DNA of 64,000 bases from assembly GCF_001956295.1 (NCBI RefSeq), contig NZ_MRTD01000005.1:124001-188000 (forward strand), read 5' to 3'. The DNA comes from Paenibacillus sp. FSL A5-0031. GTDB taxonomy: Bacteria > Bacillota > Bacilli > Paenibacillales > Paenibacillaceae. The position numbers were made by a program, and so were the translations under genes. The first letter of the stretch is position 1; each line of letters starts with the position of its first letter. Positions 63,868 to 64,000 of the stretch are shown piece by piece. The notes below the pieces were generated by a model, which worked only from the letters and a program-made list of their open reading frames with translations, made no database searches and was not told the DNA's origin.

Positions 63868-64000
63868 ATAGCCGAATTTCCTAAGGAAATCGGGGGAACC
63901 ATAAAGTTGTCTAAATGGATGAACCTGCTGAAAGCAAAGCAGTTCAACATTAGATAGCATGGGGTGAATTTTAGCGGTGAAGCATCGTCTTCTTCCGCTG
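63868..64000 (+). ncRNA. c-di-AMP riboswitch (ydaO-yuaA type), 5' part
   Basis: CCGA...TTTCC-GGAAA...CGG pair, then the conserved GGGGGAACC and, 50 nt later, ATGGGGTGAA appear in the order and spacing of ydaO-type leaders (GGGGAACCC...GGGGTGAATCC). The element runs off the window. In Bacillota such riboswitches turn off genes for cell-wall hydrolases, osmolyte or K+ uptake when c-di-AMP is high. The controlled gene lies outside. The part 63615-63867 shows no other supported feature. Confidence 0.75.

Overview
The window looks like chromosomal DNA from a Paenibacillus-type spore former (Bacillota). Evidence seen directly: strong AGGAGG-type ribosome sites, rho-independent terminators with T-runs, TTG/GTG starts, the dnaB-dnaI pair, hemQ, sda, Nfu/yuzB/yutJ and yumC/ndh/yuiB neighbours known from Bacillus, a YheC/D-type ATP-grasp protein, and YesM/YesN-type regulators beside sugar ABC importers. 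There is no prophage, CRISPR array, insertion sequence, tRNA or rRNA gene that I can support.

Layout. 1-4240: end of an SDR oxidoreductase, then Fe-S/redox genes (nfu, yuzB, yutJ), mqnE for menaquinone and an A-type Fe-S carrier. 4260-4575: a promoter, folded RNA and terminator, a candidate ncRNA or leader. 4714-11717: two head-to-tail two-component systems (NarL/LuxR type, then BceRS type) and the BceAB peptide-resistance ABC transporter. 11788-13036: collagen-like and FG-GAP-like proteins. 13963-22803: YesMN two-component system, sugar importer without an ATPase, and a GH43 glycosidase. 23400-34100: mixed accessory genes, including a tandem-MerR regulator divergent from a UvrA-like resistance ATPase and a locus with a Fur-like box. 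34258-40089: metallophosphoesterase, topB, TetR/quinone reductase, spore ATP-grasp. 40250-46207: GbsR-type regulator divergent from a UgpB-like importer, HAD phosphatase, SMR transporter and metallophosphoesterase; I infer a glycerophosphodiester/choline module. 46249-46780: repeat element, dense DnaA-box cluster and the small gene sda. 46812-51300: yumC, ndh with a Rex-like site, hemQ, yuiB. 51303-54118: tandem repeat elements, then dnaB-dnaI. 54327-57650: sulfate importer (sbp-cysT-cysW, no cysA) plus YezD behind a structured leader that encodes a 27-residue peptide. 57749-63614: a dihydroorotate-dehydrogenase-like/membrane fusion, a YqzM-like protein, uvrC and a CPBP protease. 63868-end: 5' part of a ydaO-type c-di-AMP riboswitch.

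The strongest unexplained signals are a 99-bp modular intergenic repeat family whose hairpin arms change together between copies, the sulfate leader peptide with mutually exclusive hairpins, the DHODH-like protein fused to a duplicated membrane module with HDR motifs, the DnaA-box array in front of sda, the 17-bp inverted repeat that covers the start codon of a small zinc-ribbon gene, and the folded RNA at 4304-4574. All functions are read from sequence features; no database search was possible.
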